Part shown: piece by piece, positions 1 through 9,679 of the stretch | How positions within the stretch are numbered: position 1 is the stretch's first letter | How the letters are laid out: every line of letters starts with the position of its first letter | Source of the DNA: Phlebiopsis flavidoalba | Lineage: Eukaryota > Basidiomycota > Agaricomycetes > Polyporales > Phanerochaetaceae | NCBI GenBank assembly: GCA_035772785.1 | Contig: JAOCPU010000032.1 | Coordinates: 124,001-188,000, forward strand | Direction of reading: 5' to 3' | Length of the DNA stretch: 64,000 nt | Notes under the pieces: model-generated | Database searches by the model: none | What the model saw: only the letters and a program-made list of their open reading frames with translations | Told to the model about the DNA's origin: nothing | Made by a program: the position numbers and the translations under genes

Positions 1-597
1 GATCGTCGAACAACGATTTCGTATGGCTCATCGAACAACGACTCGTACGGCTCGGGAAAAACAACCGCTCGAACCGCGACGACTCGTACGGGTCCAACAA
101 CAACGACTCGTATGGGTCGAACAACAACAATGACTCGTACGGCTCGAGCAACAACGATAGCTCGTACGGTTCCTCGAACCGGAACGAGTCCCGCTCGAAC
201 CGCGACGATTCGTACGGTTCCAACAAACAACGATCTAGCTCGTACGGCTCGGGCAACAACCAGCAACTCGTACGGTTCCTCGAACAACGATGATTTCGTA
301 CGGCTCTAAGAGAGAGCGACTCGTACGGTTCGAGCAACAACGATTCGTACGGCTCGGGTAACAACAACTCGAACTCGTACGGTTCCTCGAGCAAAACGAC
401 TCGTACGGCTCGAACAACTCGAGCTCCAACTCGTACGGCTCCTCGAACAACGACTCGGACTCTACGGGTCCAAGAACCGCTCGCGCGACGACGATAACTC
501 GTACGGCGGCAACAACAACTCGAGCTCCAACAACGACATCGTACGGCAGCTCCAACAACACGATTCGTACGGCAGCTCGAACAACAACAACAGCGGC
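1..597 (+). repeat. 21-bp coding minisatellite (N-N-D-S-Y-G-S units)
   Basis: Tandem imperfect 21-bp units encode N-N-D-S-Y-G-S with spacer variants (GSGN, SSSN). Units repeat about every 20-30 bp over the first 600 bases and are interrupted by 1-2 nt indels that rotate the frame. The array probably continues upstream of the window. Such arrays expand and contract easily and are prone to misassembly. Confidence 0.8.
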
Positions 598-927
598 AGC
601 GGCAACAACAACCAGAGCAGCGGCAACCAGAGCGGTGGAGGGTACGGAGGCTCGAACTACGGCGCTGGTTCGACTGGCGGAGGAGACTGGCTCGACAAGG
701 GGATCTCAATGGCCGCCCAGAAGGCCGGCTACAACCTGGGTGCGTACCTTTACTGCCCTTTCTACCGCGCGCGACATGTGCTTATCCAAATGGCTCTCCA
801 GGACCAGGATACTGCGAGCAAGCTTGGTGATGCGCTCGAGGGCCAGTTCAACCGCTTCCGTGGTGAGTGTCGGCGGTGCTTCAGTGCTCGAATGTTCGAC
901 TCATTGTTGCTTTCAGGCGGCAACTGA
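1..927 (+). CDS. Asn/Ser/Gly-rich DSYGS-repeat protein, 5' truncated
   Basis: The 5' end lies outside the window. Residues N-N-D-S-Y-G-S recur from the start to about position 600, jumping between frames because of small indels. From about 600 a stable frame reads a Gly/Asn/Gln-rich linker and then a conserved-looking C-terminal block beginning GDWLDKGISMAAQKAGYN. An intron at 740-801 and a second at about 861-916 fit GT-AG rules. Joining across the first needs one G fewer in the G-run 738-740 and continues DQDTASKLGDALEGQFNRF. The second exon junction ends RGGN and stop 925-927. The Ser/Tyr/Gly-rich repeats resemble low-complexity regions of fungal stress or condensate-forming proteins. That is an inference, and I do not recognise a named family. 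The C-terminal block looks like a short amphipathic helical domain. Confidence 0.65.
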
Positions 928-1961
928 TCTTTGTCGACGATTGTGGTAATAGTGCTGCTAAAGGGATGATACGGACTCTGCGATATATTGGGATCCTAGG
1001 AATGACTAAATGTATAACGTGCTTGAACAAGAATCCGAAAAAGATTGTGATCATCATGCCAATGAGTCCGCATCTCGCATTTTTATCACCGTAAGATGTT
1101 GTTCCTTGTTCATGAAAAACAGATGTGATGCATCCAAGTCTCAACGGAGACCGGGGTCGCGCGAAGAGTCGGGCGGGCCCGCCGCCCCTTAAAAGGTTCA
1201 CGGCTGTTACCGTGCGCCACCACGATGATGCGCCATCAGACGGCACTTGTCTCCGTCCGCTTTCGTTTTCGCGGTCGAGCACAATCAAGCACTGAAGCCG
1301 GCCGAAAGACACGCTGAAATGCAGGCCCATCCATCTTGAGTTCCGAAACCAGGTGCGCGCTCACTTGCACCGTTCATCCAGGAAAGATTGCAAAACACAA
1401 TGTGGCCACATGCAACGTACCTTCGACGCTGCCACCTCATTACCTTGTCAGTCGCGAGTTCAACCATAGTTAACCCGGTGATAGCTCATTATTGACAGGA
1501 ATGAGTGTAAGACTAGGTTTGAGGACATGGTTACCGGTATAAGATGCTCGGATCGTGCGCTTCCCTCTCTGACGCGGGAATTATCACTGCCTCCTCAACA
1601 TTGCGATCTCAATACGAACTTTGGCAAGGCTTCCAAGCATATCCATGCTGGTAAATATGAACTTTATCTGACAGAAGATGACAAACGCGAGGTACTACAG
1701 CGTGTATCCGGAGCACAATCCTTCCAAAGACGCCATGCTCCTCTTTCACGGTTCGCCAATTCCCGTAAAGTGGCCACAATGCTGTAATGAGAAACATGCG
1801 AGTCCTATCACAATGATAGCTGGTAAGCCATAGAACAAACCTTGGAGAAATCCTACACCGATCGTCAGCTCCTCGCCCCGTTTCGAGACATATATTAGGC
1901 AAGGCACTCATCATGAGGCAACAACGCACCAGCTGCCCATCCACACTAGCTCATTGAAGCC
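928..1961. other. intergenic, no supported gene
   Basis: About 1 kb between the repeat protein and the first DUF6533 gene. Short open frames on both strands (for example 1527-1787 +) show no recognisable domain, and no RNA gene was seen. Confidence 0.6.
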
Positions 1962-3755
1962 ATGGCAGACTCCGAGCTATTTGATGCAATGCAGCAGATG
2001 TTAGTATTCCTCCATCTCAGCCCCAGACCACGAGCTGTCCGCTGATGCGCAGACTTTTCACTTAGACGTATAACCAACTATATCAACATAGCCACTGCGG
2101 GTATGTACAGTAAAATGCCTGAGGAAGCCGCGCTGACGGTGTTATAGTGCTAGGAATATATGAATATGGTATAACCTTGACTCCCGAGATCGAAGTCATG
2201 CGATTCAAGCGACCCCCCGAATGCAACGTCCATTCTCTTCGTAATCACACGCTGGACTCTCATCGCGAATTCGTTGCTGGGTCTTATCCCAAACTTGCCC
2301 TCGGTGAGTTTATTCTTCTCGTTACAACAAATCCGCTAAGTGATTCACTGCGCAGAAGTACGCGCACATCCATAAATTGTCTTTGGACTCCCTTTCTGAT
2401 AGCCGCCCCATATAGCTGTAAGACGGTCTACATAGCTCAGTACATCTTTGCTCTCCTGGGATTTTTGGAAGTCGCAGGTCAGACATAGAGCCCTCTGCAG
2501 TAATACCTCTACTGACGGCCACTTACTTCGTATCTTTTAGTGTTTACTGCGTTGAGAGTGTACGCGATAACTCACGGCCAAAAAAAAAGCTTCTGTCAAT
2601 CCTTGTCACTTGGCCTCCGCACTTGGCCTTGTACGCTCATGAGGCTAAGTGCTTGTACCCGTAAGAGGGGCCGCGAATCTTTGCTAAGTGCTCTTCGGGT
2701 TTCCGCCGGCTCACGGCGCTGCTCGCAGTGACCTTGGTCCATTTTTTTTCGGCTGTTGTCATTATATATAACTCATGACCCTGAAGTACCAGTTCAGCGC
2801 GGAATCAGTATTCTTTGTCGGAGCCCCCCTTTTCATCTGCACATCAACGATTTCTGTGTCCGAGAACACGGACACAATGTACGTTTCTCCAACGCGCGAT
2901 GGTCATTGAGAAAGCTTCGCTCATTTATTTCCTTCTGTAGCCCCGTGCGTTATACTTTCCATAACTTTGTACTACCTCAAACTTTACATGTCGGCCTCTT
3001 TACAGTGCGCTACACGATTCGCGGATGTGTCATCTTTGCGGATTTATTAGTGCTGGCAATCACATGGAAGAGGACATTCCGTGAATGGCTGAGGGGCAAG
3101 ACGTGCAGATGTGGGACCTCTGCCACTGACGACATGTTCTCTCCTATCCCGCGATGGTGCGTTACACCAAGACTGATGATTGTTTTGTACTTACCACCTC
3201 ACAAACATTGTCGAGTGCGGCACATGGTACTTCATGTAAGTGCTATGGATTGATGACAGGCCCCAGTGTTCATCTGGCTCACAACGGCATGACAGAACTT
3301 TGCTTGCGACCAATCTGCTTCAGATATTTGAACCTATCGAGTCATTCATTGTACGTTTCCTCTAAAACTACTGCTGAAACCTAGCGTACCTGACGATGAT
3401 ATCAAACCTCACAGGGGGAGTCGTTCATTGCTGCCTTCGTGACCTTTCTCGTAAGCAAACACATGCCATCACTTTGCATTGACGTATTCAGTGGTTTTGT
3501 TACAGCCAATCGTCCTCATCAATCGATTCGTCATCAACCTTCGGTCGACGTCAGGAAATAGTACGGACCAAAGCGACTCGATCCATAATGCTTCGCAGCC
3601 TTCAAATGCCCGAATTCCGGGCTTCCGTCAGCACTCGGTTTCTGGGAAACATTGGCGCATCTCTTGAAGATGAAGTGGTCAACGAGGTATCTGATCATGC
3701 CTTAGACACAAACGTTACGGATGGTCTCGAAGGCAGAGACCCTCAATTGCTTTAG
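1962..3755 (+). CDS. DUF6533 multi-pass membrane protein, copy 1 (frame-broken)
   Basis: DUF6533 proteins are Agaricomycete multi-helix membrane proteins of unknown function. The start ATG 1962 reads MADSELFDAMQQM. After an intron comes NYINIATA, and after a second intron the diagnostic block GIYEYGITLTPEIEVMRFKR (2148-2210). A base is missing in the C-run at about 2211-2216. The other frame then continues NATSILFVITRWTLIANSLL, a membrane helix. Later exons give KTVYIAQYIFALLGFLEVA, VFTALRVYAIT (2541-2575) and IRGCVIFADLLVLAITWKRT (about 3018-3080), with TNLLQIFEPIESF before 3360. The last exon reads PIVLINRFVINLRSTSG, and after another shift FLGNIGASLEDEV, stopping at 3753-3755. Introns are short with GT-AG ends. 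The gene is followed in the same orientation by copy 2. Confidence 0.85.
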
Positions 3756-4314
3756 TCGAGGACTGCGGGAGGATAGTATATCTGCATCCGGCGCGTCACC
3801 ACAAGAGTATAATGCTGCAGAAATTACGACGTCGTTTTTAGGTCGTTCTGACTCGGAGCCAGGCATGATCTTCAACTGTGCACGTTTCACTCGCGCCTCA
3901 CCGGGGAAACAAGACCTATAGTTTACATTATACTCTTGCCAAGCGCGCGTGCCCACAGTCAAAACCTAGTCTCAGGAGTGTGCTATGAATATCAAAAGTC
4001 GTGCCTGTGCCACGGGCAGCAGATGATCTCTAACAATCAGCGCGTGTAATGCCAGTGGCTTAGAATGATATCAATGATGAGCGACGATCTTCACGAAACA
4101 TCGCCATCATGCCATCCATTGACACACATCGTAGGCGAGACTACTGCTAACTCCTGGTGCGTTGGGGCTTCGGCGTGAACCTGCCGGGAAAGCGCTACGG
4201 GTATATTTGCAATGCACTCGTATATAATGCGGGGCGCAGTTGGGCTTGTTTGAAAGTTTTCTTCTCCGGTTCTCGCCGCACTTCCATTACTTATCATCAC
4301 TCAATAGGAAAAGT
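3756..4314. other. intergenic between DUF6533 copies 1 and 2
   Basis: No supported coding content. It separates two same-strand paralogues and presumably holds the promoter of copy 2. No clear TATA element can be singled out. Confidence 0.5.
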
Positions 4315-6092
4315 ATGAAAGATGCCGATATTATAGAGCAACTGTACGTATATTCGTTACACTGGTAGAGTACGATGGGCGTGTGGTTGATAGCTTCCTT
4401 CAGAAATATCGATAATTATATTGACTACAGCCGTGTCAGGTGAGAACCACCCATTGGCAAGAGGGGAGCACCACCATTACTAAGCCTAGGATAGCTCTAG
4501 GAATATATGAATATCTCATAACTGCGGCGTTTGACGTTGAGACCATGCCTACTCAAGCGGTCTTGGAACGTGACTTCCATACTATTTTGCTATGCAACCG
4601 CCGGGATGGACTATATTGATTACATCGTTAATTGGACTAATACCAATCATCCCTTCGGTGAGTTTTATTCAAACTGACCTCGTTCTCTGCGACGTCTAAT
4701 CCTCGCTCAATACGCAATCTATCCAGAGGTGATGATATCTCATAGTTTCTCGGCGGAACGAATTCTCACTAATGCATTCTCCCACCAGCTGTGAATATCT
4801 CTATGTGATACAACAATTCCTATCGTTCTTAGGCATTTTGCAGGTCGCAGGCTAGTGTCTGATTAATTTTCTACAAGTCAAGTAGTATTAACCAGCTTAT
4901 AGTATTTACCTCATTGCGAGTCTACGCCATAACAAGATTAGACGAGAGATGCCAATCGCTGTCTCAGTTTTCGCCACTTGGAATTGTGCCTATTGTGACT
5001 AATATGGTGAGTCAATCGATCATTGGCACCAATGGTCCTTGTGTATCTCTCAAAATGAATAGCGTGAAGAGGCTAAATTGAAAACAAACGCAATAGTATC
5101 AGTCTACCCAGGTGTCGGTCACCTACGTCAATTTCCCAGTTTCTGGATGCGCACCGACGAAACGACACCATAATAGATCAAAACAGTACAACAATGTGAC
5201 TACTATTTTAAATATCCAACGAGCATATTACTGATAAACCATAGCCGTGCGTGTAAACGTGGATGCAAAGATCCGTTATTTACGTCTTTGGTTCGACGCT
5301 AGTTCGTTATATCACCAGAGGGTGTGCCATACTTGCGGACTCCCTCGTGCTGGCTGTCACATGGAGAAGAACGTTTCCGTCAGTGGCTAGAAGCCAGGCG
5401 GTTGAAGGTGAAGTCTCCCATTACGGTGTGTTTGCTCAGAGATGGTACGTTCCATCTCCTGAAACCTGGAAAATATTCAATATTCCGTCGAACACAGGCA
5501 CGGCTTATTTTGTGTAAGTTACGTCTTTTATAACTCGCGAAGGTCAAACTTATAGCATTCACATAGGGCCTTACTCACTCTCAATCTTCTACAAATTTTC
5601 GAGCCCATAGAGTCATCTATGGTAAGTCCTGTTATGCCGACTATGAAAATGACAGATCGATAAAAATGATACCCACAGGGAGGAGCATATGTCGCCGCCT
5701 TCGTTTTGTCGCGCTGGTATATCTGTGTTGGTTTTTCATATGAATCGCTGAGTACTGATTCAAAGTAACAGCCTCCCATACTCATAAATCGATTTATCAT
5801 CAACCTCCGCTCAGCATCAGAAATTGGCACAACCGAAAGCCAGACGGATTTTTACGCATCTCGCTTTTCTATGCCAGTATTCCGTGCTTCCACCAGTGAT
5901 GGAGTTCTAGGGAATATTGGTGCTCCTCTCACGGACGAGTTGTATGACGACGATTTTGATCGCGATGATTGTCAGCACTCACCTACTGAAGAAACCGAAG
6001 ACGTACCAGGATTTTCTACATTGGCAGAGGCAAATACTCCTGCTTTTTGCCCTCATCATCGGCTGTCTGAGCCCATACTGAGTAACATGTGA
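4315..6092 (+). CDS. DUF6533 multi-pass membrane protein, copy 2 (frame-broken)
   Basis: Same exon plan as copy 1. ATG 4315 reads MKDADIIEQL with a GT donor. The next exon carries DNYIDYSRVS, and the following one LGIYEYLITAAFDVE (about 4498-4545), whose DNA is nearly identical to copy 1 over 18 bases. A shift in the helix region separates KRSWNVTSILF from GWTILITSLIGLIPIIPS. Later exons give CEYLYVIQQFLSFLGILQVA, VFTSLRVYAITRLDERC (4901-4950), ITRGCAILADSLVLAVTWRR (about 5310-5370), LLTLNLLQIFEPIESSM and PPILINRFIINLRSASE. The final exon (about 5774-6092) is fully open, with tail motif VLGNIGAPLTDELYDDDFD, and stops at 6090-6092. This is the best-preserved C-terminus of the family here. Function is unknown; a seven-helix membrane role is inferred. 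Confidence 0.87.
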
Positions 6093-6189
6093 ATCACCAT
6101 ATTTTTATGATATTTAGAGCTCGCCCTTCCTCTTTTATAATTTCGTGCGCGCGGAGCACGCTGCAGGATATTCGTGAATCTTGACCCAG

Positions 6190-6600
6190 CGGATATACTC
6201 ACGATCGAAGGTAGTGTCGGGATTGAAGATGCGAGGAAATGTGCATGCGGCTGTCAAGTTGGACTCGTCGGTATATTGGGTACGGCATCGGACGCAATGC
6301 TTTTCAGCTGCGGCAGCAGCCTCCCGTTCGAGTTACTAATACTCCAGACGTAGGCAGACTAGATGTAGACTGACAAATTGCAGGAGGAAGTTGGATGGAA
6401 GCCGAGTCTGCGCTTGCGAGCAATATGCAATTTGGGATGAATGAGTCGAAAACGAGGACCACGTCTCCGAGGAGAGCGCCCCAAAGGCGGGATTGATGGC
6501 GCATCAAACCCTGCCCGGATTGGCGGCTCGCAACATTGTGTGCTGCACTTTGTCATTTGGCCTCCACGTCTAAATCTCGAACTCACTTAGTCGAAAACTT
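6190..6600 (-). pseudogene. possible fragment with C-x2-C motif, unassigned
   Basis: On the minus strand a stretch at about 6207-6310 reads AAAAAEKHCVRCRTQYTDES followed by an Asn/Leu/Cys segment ending FNPDTTFDR and a GT donor. It looks like part of a Cys-rich, possibly zinc-binding fungal protein. The upstream minus-strand frame (to about 6590) is open but shifts. No start, stop or partner exons can be fixed, so this is weak. Confidence 0.3.
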
Positions 6601-7560
6601 CCCGTCTATTGCCCTCAGATGACGCTATTGGCCTACCCGTGATACTCTGAGCTCGTCGAATAAATGCGGCTGTGATGCAACTCGACCATTGCATCGAATG
6701 GTCGACAGTACTTCGGTTCTCCTCGTTTCGGACCGACCTTTGAAAGTCGAGCCACTCTCGTGGGTGCCGTCGGCCTATATTTTGAGCGCCAAAAGGTCCT
6801 ATGGAGTGGGATTTACGTGGTTCTTGGACCTCGTGAGTAACACCACGATTCGCTCAATGTTCGCGCAAGACGTGATAGACATGACAGTTAGCCTCGGTGC
6901 CGAAATTCTGCAGAACATGTTGAGAAACAAACTGTAGGTTTGAGTGTACTGGTTTGGGCGCATCAGCATGATCAGGCAACCTCGGAGGTGCGTTCCCGTG
7001 TTTTAATTCGAAAGAGTAACTTTGTTATTCGACCTTCGTGTGAAAAGTACAGATCGTGGCAGTGCACACGGTTTTCTATGAAGACGGACCCCTAACTTTC
7101 CGAGGCTCTCTATTACCCACCCATGGAGAAATCTGCAATGAAAGAGCTTAATGCGCCTTCCTTCGACTGTTCCTCGCATGAGACTCAGGTGTTAGCGCGC
7201 ATGACAGAGTACCGTACCCTGCATCAAAAATCCCTCCATCCCAGAAGCGTTTGCCCGTACATTCTTCTGTTTTTTCGAATGCCTCGGGTAGGCCAGGTCC
7301 CAAGGACAGAAATTGAGGCCAGAGGTCAGCAAGAACTCGCTGGAAAAACGGATGCTCGTCCGTACTCGTCCTCCGCAGTTGGCGCCCTGGTCCTCGGCTA
7401 CCACGACGTGCTTGGGAGCGGAGGGGGGTCATCTGCTATGGGTGTTGTCATCCCGTCGGTTCTTGACCTACCCCCACGAAACGTCAGGTGTCCCATTCAG
7501 ATTCACAGCCCGTCATGGTCAGCCCATTCTATCCCTAACATGGGAAACCAGCTCGGCTCT
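6601..7560. other. no supported gene
   Basis: Open frames exist on both strands, including the 5' part of a 266-codon plus-strand frame beginning at 7123. None shows a recognisable domain, and overlapping frames on both strands are open over the same GC-rich DNA. Confidence 0.45.
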
Positions 7561-7572
7561 ACCCACAGGCCC

Positions 7573-7580
7573 CATATAAA
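7573..7580 (+). promoter_or_regulatory. TATA-like element upstream of the 7.7 kb gene
   Basis: CATATAAA lies about 125 bp before the first candidate ATG at 7705, a usual distance for fungal promoters. It is the only clear TATA-like box nearby. Confidence 0.35.
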
Positions 7581-7704
7581 CCCTCGTCCGCCCCGTCTCA
7601 CCGGTATTCCTCACACAAACCACCACCATTCCGGATTCGAGCTTAGCTGCTCTCCAGCCCCACAGCACCCTCAAACCACACTCTCGCGCCTCCTCACCTG
7701 TCGA

Positions 7705-8248
7705 ATGTTCGGTCGATGTCACGGAAGTCCCAGTGCAGCCTCTTCCGTGGAGATCAAACGACGCCCTCTTACTGCCAGTCTGGCATCTCAAGGAGGTCGA
7801 GGCGTGAGTACCTTCGCGATCGTCGTAATCGGGCGTTCCCGTTTATATTACACACCACCCTATCATGCTCGGACTGTTCCCTTCGACGCGGAGGGAAGGA
7901 GAACGATGCGTTCTTTGGCGTGAGTGTCTGCTCCGCTGCCCCTCGCTGAGTCCAAGCTGAACACCCTCCGCGACACCCTAGTTCGATCCCCATCGATCGT
8001 GAAGGCCTAGAGGCCAACCACCTGCCCCTTGCCATCGTGCGAACAAGGACGGCTTTAGTATACCAGTGCAAGAAGCACAGTTCCACGAGTATGTCTGAGC
8101 GATCGTCATCGGGCCGTAGTTGCTGACCTCATTGCTCTCGTGCAGCTTGCAGCCAGTGCATTCGGGTGGAAGAAGCAGCTCACCCGTGCTCGCGCGGCCG
8201 GCCAAGAAGGCTGGCAAGAAGTCAGGCAGCGGAACGAACTTGTATTAA
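7705..8248 (+). CDS. hypothetical small helical protein
   Basis: I do not recognise this gene. A coherent reading appears in pieces: an exon with DALLLPVWHLKEVEA ending at a GT donor near 7803, then KLNTLRDTL (about 7950), then EGLEANHLPLAIVRTRTAL (about 8003-8060), EAQFHEY, and DRHRAVVADLIALVQLAASA (about 8101-8160). The end is AKKAGKKSGSGTNLY with stop 8246-8248. The composition suggests a compact all-alpha protein with a basic C-terminus. At least two frame shifts are needed. The start is uncertain: ATG codons at 7705 and 7716 are both out of frame with the first recognisable peptide. The neighbours give no functional hint. Confidence 0.4.
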
Positions 8249-8344
8249 TGAATGTACTTCTCTACCTCGCAATTGTAGTATTAGCTGTTGTAACATGATG
8301 ACTTGCATCCCATCACAAGACTCCTAATTTTGGCATGATTCCCT

Positions 8345-9230
8345 TCACAATCTCGCTTGATCCCCAAAAGCGGTGCAAATTCCCGTTAATATTTGACGTA
8401 ACTCAAATTTTGGTCCGCCCTTTTCGCACTCATATTTGGTGCTCAAAGTGTTTTGTTTTCTGATGATGCGCTTCCTCTCCCCATCTCCCTCATCTTCGCT
8501 GTTAAAGATGCTGAAGAGAGCATCGCCGACAAACATACCCAAGCGAGGTCCGAGATACTTGCCCAACTCGACGCTCAGCATAATTGGCAAGAAAACACCC
8601 GGAAAAATCCGGTAAACACGCCGTCCGCTCGAGCATCGCACTTTCAGACTTAATTCAAACAACACTCTAGTAAGTCGCCCATGGTAGACAATGTAGTCCC
8701 CTCAGCGCGTCATAGTACGCCGGCAAATCTGCCACGCTAAGTGAGGATCTCGACAGTGAACATCACTGGCATCCTCGCCGTGGCCCTGGACTTTATCCAT
8801 GGCGTTTGTAAAATCGGTCCTTGCCCCGAGGCTTGCCCTTGAACGCGAGGATGGTCTCAATATCGGCCTCATGATTATCTTGAGTAAACTCATCTCGGTG
8901 TCGTAACCAGACCCTCGTCATTGACGGATAGGTCGGAAATACCGAGAATCAAGATGGAATAGAGTCTTTTGCCGTCGAATGAGCCATAGCAGGATTCGTT
9001 TCGGTGTGAGAACAGAACAGGCTACTAATAAACTATAAACTTTCGCCAAGCAGCATTTACGGTCAGGTTGTACCAACAAAGGAATGTAAAAGCGGCTGCA
9101 GAAGCCAGCAATTCCGAATAGTCCCCTACAGCTTCCCATCGCCGAAGTTCTGCAGGTAGTTATCGTTTCCTCTTTCAATGAACTCGAGTATGGCTGCTGG
9201 CATGTCATACTCCGGTGAGATAAATGTTTT
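8345..9230 (-). CDS. unassigned minus-strand gene
   Basis: Several minus-strand pieces read as plausible protein. In gene order they are ISPEYDMPAAILEFIERGND plus NYLQNFGDGKL (about 9200-9105), YGSFDGKRLYSILILGI and SDLSVNDEG (about 8995-8910), then a stretch ending DIETILAFKGKPRGKDRF (about 8870-8815), and VFLPIMLSVELGKYLGPRLG (about 8600-8540) with a hydrophobic segment and an acidic/basic tail. Introns and shifts separate them. I cannot name the family, and neither start nor stop is secure. It precedes CYS3 divergently. Confidence 0.4.
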
Positions 9231-9556
9231 TACATGTCTGCCACAATGTTAACAGCGAGTTATAAGTAAATTCAACGACAGTCGTCAAAAAAGTCTATAC
9301 CTTAACCCTGTTACAAACATACCGCTTACTCGTGAAAAGTGGCGTCAACCTGAAGCGGCCGCGCGCCATCCTGTCCTCTCCATGCTGCGTGCATTACTGC
9401 TTACAGACGTGTATTGCAATTTCGGGTCAAAAACGACGTGCTCGGCGGAAACACCTGTCTCGGTATCGGATCCTGGGCGACATGGCTGACTCTAGGCTTT
9501 GTCAGCCTCTCGCCATCACTCTGCCGCCATAAAGTAAACAACGCTTGAGCCCTCGC
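9231..9556. other. divergent intergenic region before cystathionine gamma-lyase
   Basis: About 330 bp between the minus-strand unknown gene and the CYS3 TATA box; no coding signal. Confidence 0.5.
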
Positions 9557-9563
9557 TATAAAT
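9557..9563 (+). promoter_or_regulatory. TATA box of the cystathionine gamma-lyase gene
   Basis: TATAAAT lies 123 bp upstream of the ATG at 9680, followed by a CT/CA-rich leader typical of fungal 5' regions. Confidence 0.55.
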
Positions 9564-9679
9564 TCTCCATACGCGAGGCTGCCACTGGCTGCCCTGTGGT
9601 CTCTTTTCCTCACCAGATCTACTCCCATAACCCCCACCTAACACTACCCACACCCACTCTTCTTACTCTTAGAGCCAGC

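Noticed and set aside
235..561. Minus-strand open frame rich in Leu/Glu/Val over the repeat
   Set aside because: It is the mirror of the 21-bp minisatellite, whose plus strand carries the protein-like repeat and a conserved C-terminus.
1..597. CRISPR-like array
   Set aside because: Units are contiguous and coding, with no spacers of regular length; the genome is eukaryotic.
7123..7923. 266-codon plus-strand open frame
   Set aside because: It covers a likely promoter (TATA at 7573) and overlaps a more coherent small gene in another frame. It has no domain, and opposite-strand frames are open over the same DNA.
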